6,737 nt of DNA, taken from positions 1 through 6,737 of the forward strand of contig JACDCH010000432.1 of NCBI GenBank assembly GCA_013694495.1, given 5' to 3'. The notes beneath the pieces are model-generated. The model did not search any database and was not told where the DNA came from. It saw only the letters and a program-made list of their open reading frames with translations. Shown piece after piece: positions 5,190-6,737 of the stretch. How positions within the stretch are numbered: the stretch's first letter is position 1; each line of letters opens with the position of its first letter. This stretch comes from Acidimicrobiia bacterium. GTDB lineage: Bacteria; Actinomycetota; Acidimicrobiia; Acidimicrobiales; JACDCH01. The translations under genes were made by a program, and so were the position numbers.

Positions 5190-6737
5190 CAGCGGCCAAC
5201 GCCGTTCTGCCGGCCTCGGCCGGCTCGTTCCGGGCGCCCTGCGGGGCGCCCGTTGCGCGCCCGGGCGCCCGCGGCGTGCGCCGCACGAACGTGGCGAGGC
5301 CGAGGCCGATGACGGCCATGCCCCCGCCGACCAGGAACGCCTCGCCGTAAGAGCCGACCGCGCCGACCGACGACTCCCTGGCGGTCTGGACGGCGAGCAG
5401 CACCTGGGTGCCCATGGCGGTGCCCACCTGGCTCACCATCTGCTGGGTGGCGCCGGCCACGCCGAGGTCGTTCTCGTCGACCGAGTTGGCGATGGCCGCG
5501 GCGAGGGCGGGCGACGCGGTGCCCATGCCGAGGCCCGACAGCCCGAGGGCGAAGATGATGGGCAGGGTGCCGTCGCCGGGCGCGAGCGTGCTGAGGGCCA
5601 CCATGGACGCCACGATCGACACCGCGCCGGTCACGCCGGCCACCCGCTCCCCGATCTTGAGCGTGAAGTAGCCGGCCACCGGTCCGGCGATCGCGAACAC
5701 GAGCGGTCTGGGGATCGACAGCAGCGTCGTGCGGGTCTCGCCGAACCCGTACTCCTCCTGGAGGAGCAGGGGTGTGATGGCGAACGCGCCCATGTAGGCG
5801 AAGTTGGTGAAGAACTGCGTCGCGATCGGGAACGTGAAGTTGCGGCGTCGCAGGTAGTGAAGCGGCAGCAGGGGGTGGGCGACTCGCCGTTCGATGAGCA
5901 CGAACGCGGTGATCAGCAGCGGCGTGACGACGAAGCCGGCGACGACGAGGGGCTGGGTCCAGCCGATCCGCGACCCGCGGTTGACCGCCAGCAGCAGGCT
6001 CACCGCCGCCGCGCCGAGCGTCACCGCCCCCCAGCCGTCGAAGCGGGCGGCTCGGGCCTCGGGCGACGGCCGCACGTTCGGCAGCACGGCTGCCGCCACC
6101 AGGAGCGTGGCGACCGTGAGCGGCACCTGGGCCACGAACAGCCAGCGCCACCCGAACGCCTCGACCACGGGGCCGCCCACGAGCGCGCCGACCACGGGGC
6201 CGCCGGCCCCGACCATCGCCCAGTAGCCCATCGCCTGCGCCCGCTTGGCGGGCGGGAACATGCGGTTGATGATGGCGAGCGATGCGGGGCCGGTGGCCGC
6301 CCCGGTGGCGGCGCCCAGCACCCGGAAGGCGATGAGCGCGCCGGCCGACCACGCCACCGCCGACAGCGCCGCGAAGATGCCGACGCCCACGAGGCTCAGG
6401 AGGTAGACGCCCCGCTGGCCCCGCAGGTCGGCGAGCTTGCCGGCGGCCGGCCCGAACACGGCGAAGGCCAGGATCGGCCCGGTCGTGACCCAGCTGACGG
6501 TGCTCGTGTCGGAGCTCAGGTCGGTGGCGATCCGCGGGATCGACACGGCGAGGATCGTGATCGTGCAGCCGACGGAGAAGAGCCCGAAGAGCACGGTGGC
6601 GAGGACGAGCCACGGGTAGCGCTCCGAGGCCTCGACCCGGGCCGTGATCTGGGCCCGCAGGAGGAGCGGCCACGGGAGCGTGTTGACCTCGTTGGCCCCC
6701 GGCGCATCCGACGAGAGCGACTCGACGTCGCGGCAGC
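5179..6737 (-). CDS. DHA2-type MFS transporter (14 TM), N-terminus beyond window
   Basis: A proton-driven drug/metabolite efflux pump of the major facilitator superfamily, inner membrane. The first in-window start is GTG 6594-6592 (471 residues, numbered here from it), but it cuts into TM1: the frame continues upstream without a stop for 47 more codons to the right edge, encoding EASERYPWLVLAT just before the GTG, which completes TM1. I therefore annotate the gene as 5' partial. About 14 hydrophobic segments are visible. Motif A is GKLADLRGQRG (52-62) after TM2; motif C in TM5 is VGAGGPVVGALVGGP (128-142) followed by FGWRWLF, typical of EmrB/QacA-like exporters. The TM1 D1 motif lacks the usual Asp (ITILAVSIP). 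The C-terminal tail (440-471) is Arg/Ala/Gly-rich and disordered. Its last 11 bp overlap the SCP2 gene. The substrate is unknown; a link to the neighbouring TetR is possible but not shown. Confidence 0.9.
   Translation of the reverse strand, partial: CRDVESLSSDAPGANEVNTLPWPLLLRAQITARVEASERYPWLVLATVLFGLFSVGCTITILAVSIPRIATDLSSDTSTVSWVTTGPILAFAVFGPAAGKLADLRGQRGVYLLSLVGVGIFAALSAVAWSAGALIAFRVLGAATGAATGPASLAIINRMFPPAKRAQAMGYWAMVGAGGPVVGALVGGPVVEAFGWRWLFVAQVPLTVATLLVAAAVLPNVRPSPEARAARFDGWGAVTLGAAAVSLLLAVNRGSRIGWTQPLVVAGFVVTPLLITAFVLIERRVAHPLLPLHYLRRRNFTFPIATQFFTNFAYMGAFAITPLLLQEEYGFGETRTTLLSIPRPLVFAIAGPVAGYFTLKIGERVAGVTGAVSIVASMVALSTLAPGDGTLPIIFALGLSGLGMGTASPALAAAIANSVDENDLGVAGATQQMVSQVGTAMGTQVLLAVQTARESSVGAVGSYGEAFLVGGGMAVIGLGLATFVRRTPRAPGRATGAPQGARNEPAEAGRTALAAATR
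5209..5252. terminator. Two strong hairpins in the MFS 3' end, possible terminator for SCP2
   Basis: GCCGGC-ctcg-GCCGGC (5209-5224) is followed by CGGGCGCCC-tgcg-GGGCGCCCG (5231-5252), a perfect 9-bp stem with a 4-nt loop. A third GGGCGCCC lies at 5263-5270. They begin 20 bp after the SCP2 stop but lie inside the last codons of the convergent MFS gene, in its low-complexity tail. They could end rightward transcription from SCP2. No U-tract is present. Confidence 0.4.

Noticed and set aside
5012..6673. A 553-codon minus-strand frame across the MFS region and SCP2 gene
   Set aside because: Arg/His/Gly-rich out-of-frame reading of the MFS gene; the true frame has 14 hydrophobic segments and MFS motifs.
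1..6737. Search for CRISPR arrays, tRNA or rRNA genes, insertion sequences, prophage or toxin-antitoxin genes
   Set aside because: No regularly spaced repeats, cloverleaf-like sequences, transposase motifs or terminal inverted repeats were seen.

Overview
This is high-GC DNA with gene-dense, codon-position-3 GC-rich coding. GTG start codons predominate: I read GTG for six of the seven genes whose start lies inside the window. TAnnnT-type -10 boxes sit only a few bases before start codons. Together with a TetR/SCP2 pair this points to an actinomycete-type bacterium (Actinomycetota). The class Acidimicrobiia is a reasonable guess from protein and intergenic style, but I cannot prove it from sequence alone.

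Layout, left to right: (1) the 3' part of an unrecognised alpha-helical protein on the + strand (to 356); (2) a convergent junction at 354-425 built as a long imperfect inverted repeat that includes both stop codons; (3) a leftward gene series, read from right to left: a 2[4Fe-4S] ferredoxin (4013-3702), an alpha/beta hydrolase of the Est30/monoacylglycerol-lipase type (3682-2921), a 162-aa protein I do not recognise (2904-2416), gatC (2367-2053) and gatA (1850-423). The last two encode subunits of the tRNA-dependent amidotransferase that makes Gln-tRNA(Gln) and/or Asn-tRNA(Asn); (4) a divergent intergenic region (4014-4083) with a perfect 16-bp palindrome, then a rightward tetR gene (4084-4728) and an SCP2 sterol-carrier-like gene (4770-5189); (5) a convergent DHA2-type MFS transporter (5179 to the right edge) that overlaps the SCP2 gene tail to tail by 11 bp and whose N-terminus lies beyond the window.

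How the genes work together: ferredoxin, hydrolase and the unknown gene are tightly spaced (19 and 16 bp) and probably form one transcript that may run on into gatCA, although gatC has a possible promoter of its own. The TetR protein most likely binds the 4048-4063 palindrome, controlling itself and the divergent ferredoxin transcript. A lipid or sterol-like ligand is suggested, but not shown, by the SCP2 gene next to it and the esterase across the promoter.

No mobile element, CRISPR array, tRNA or rRNA gene was seen. No clearly new multi-gene system is evident. The most notable non-coding signals are the tetR/ferredoxin palindrome, a 202-bp hairpin-rich insertion splitting gatC from gatA, and the symmetric terminator-like structure at the gatA 3' end. 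gatB is not next to gatCA on the side visible here.
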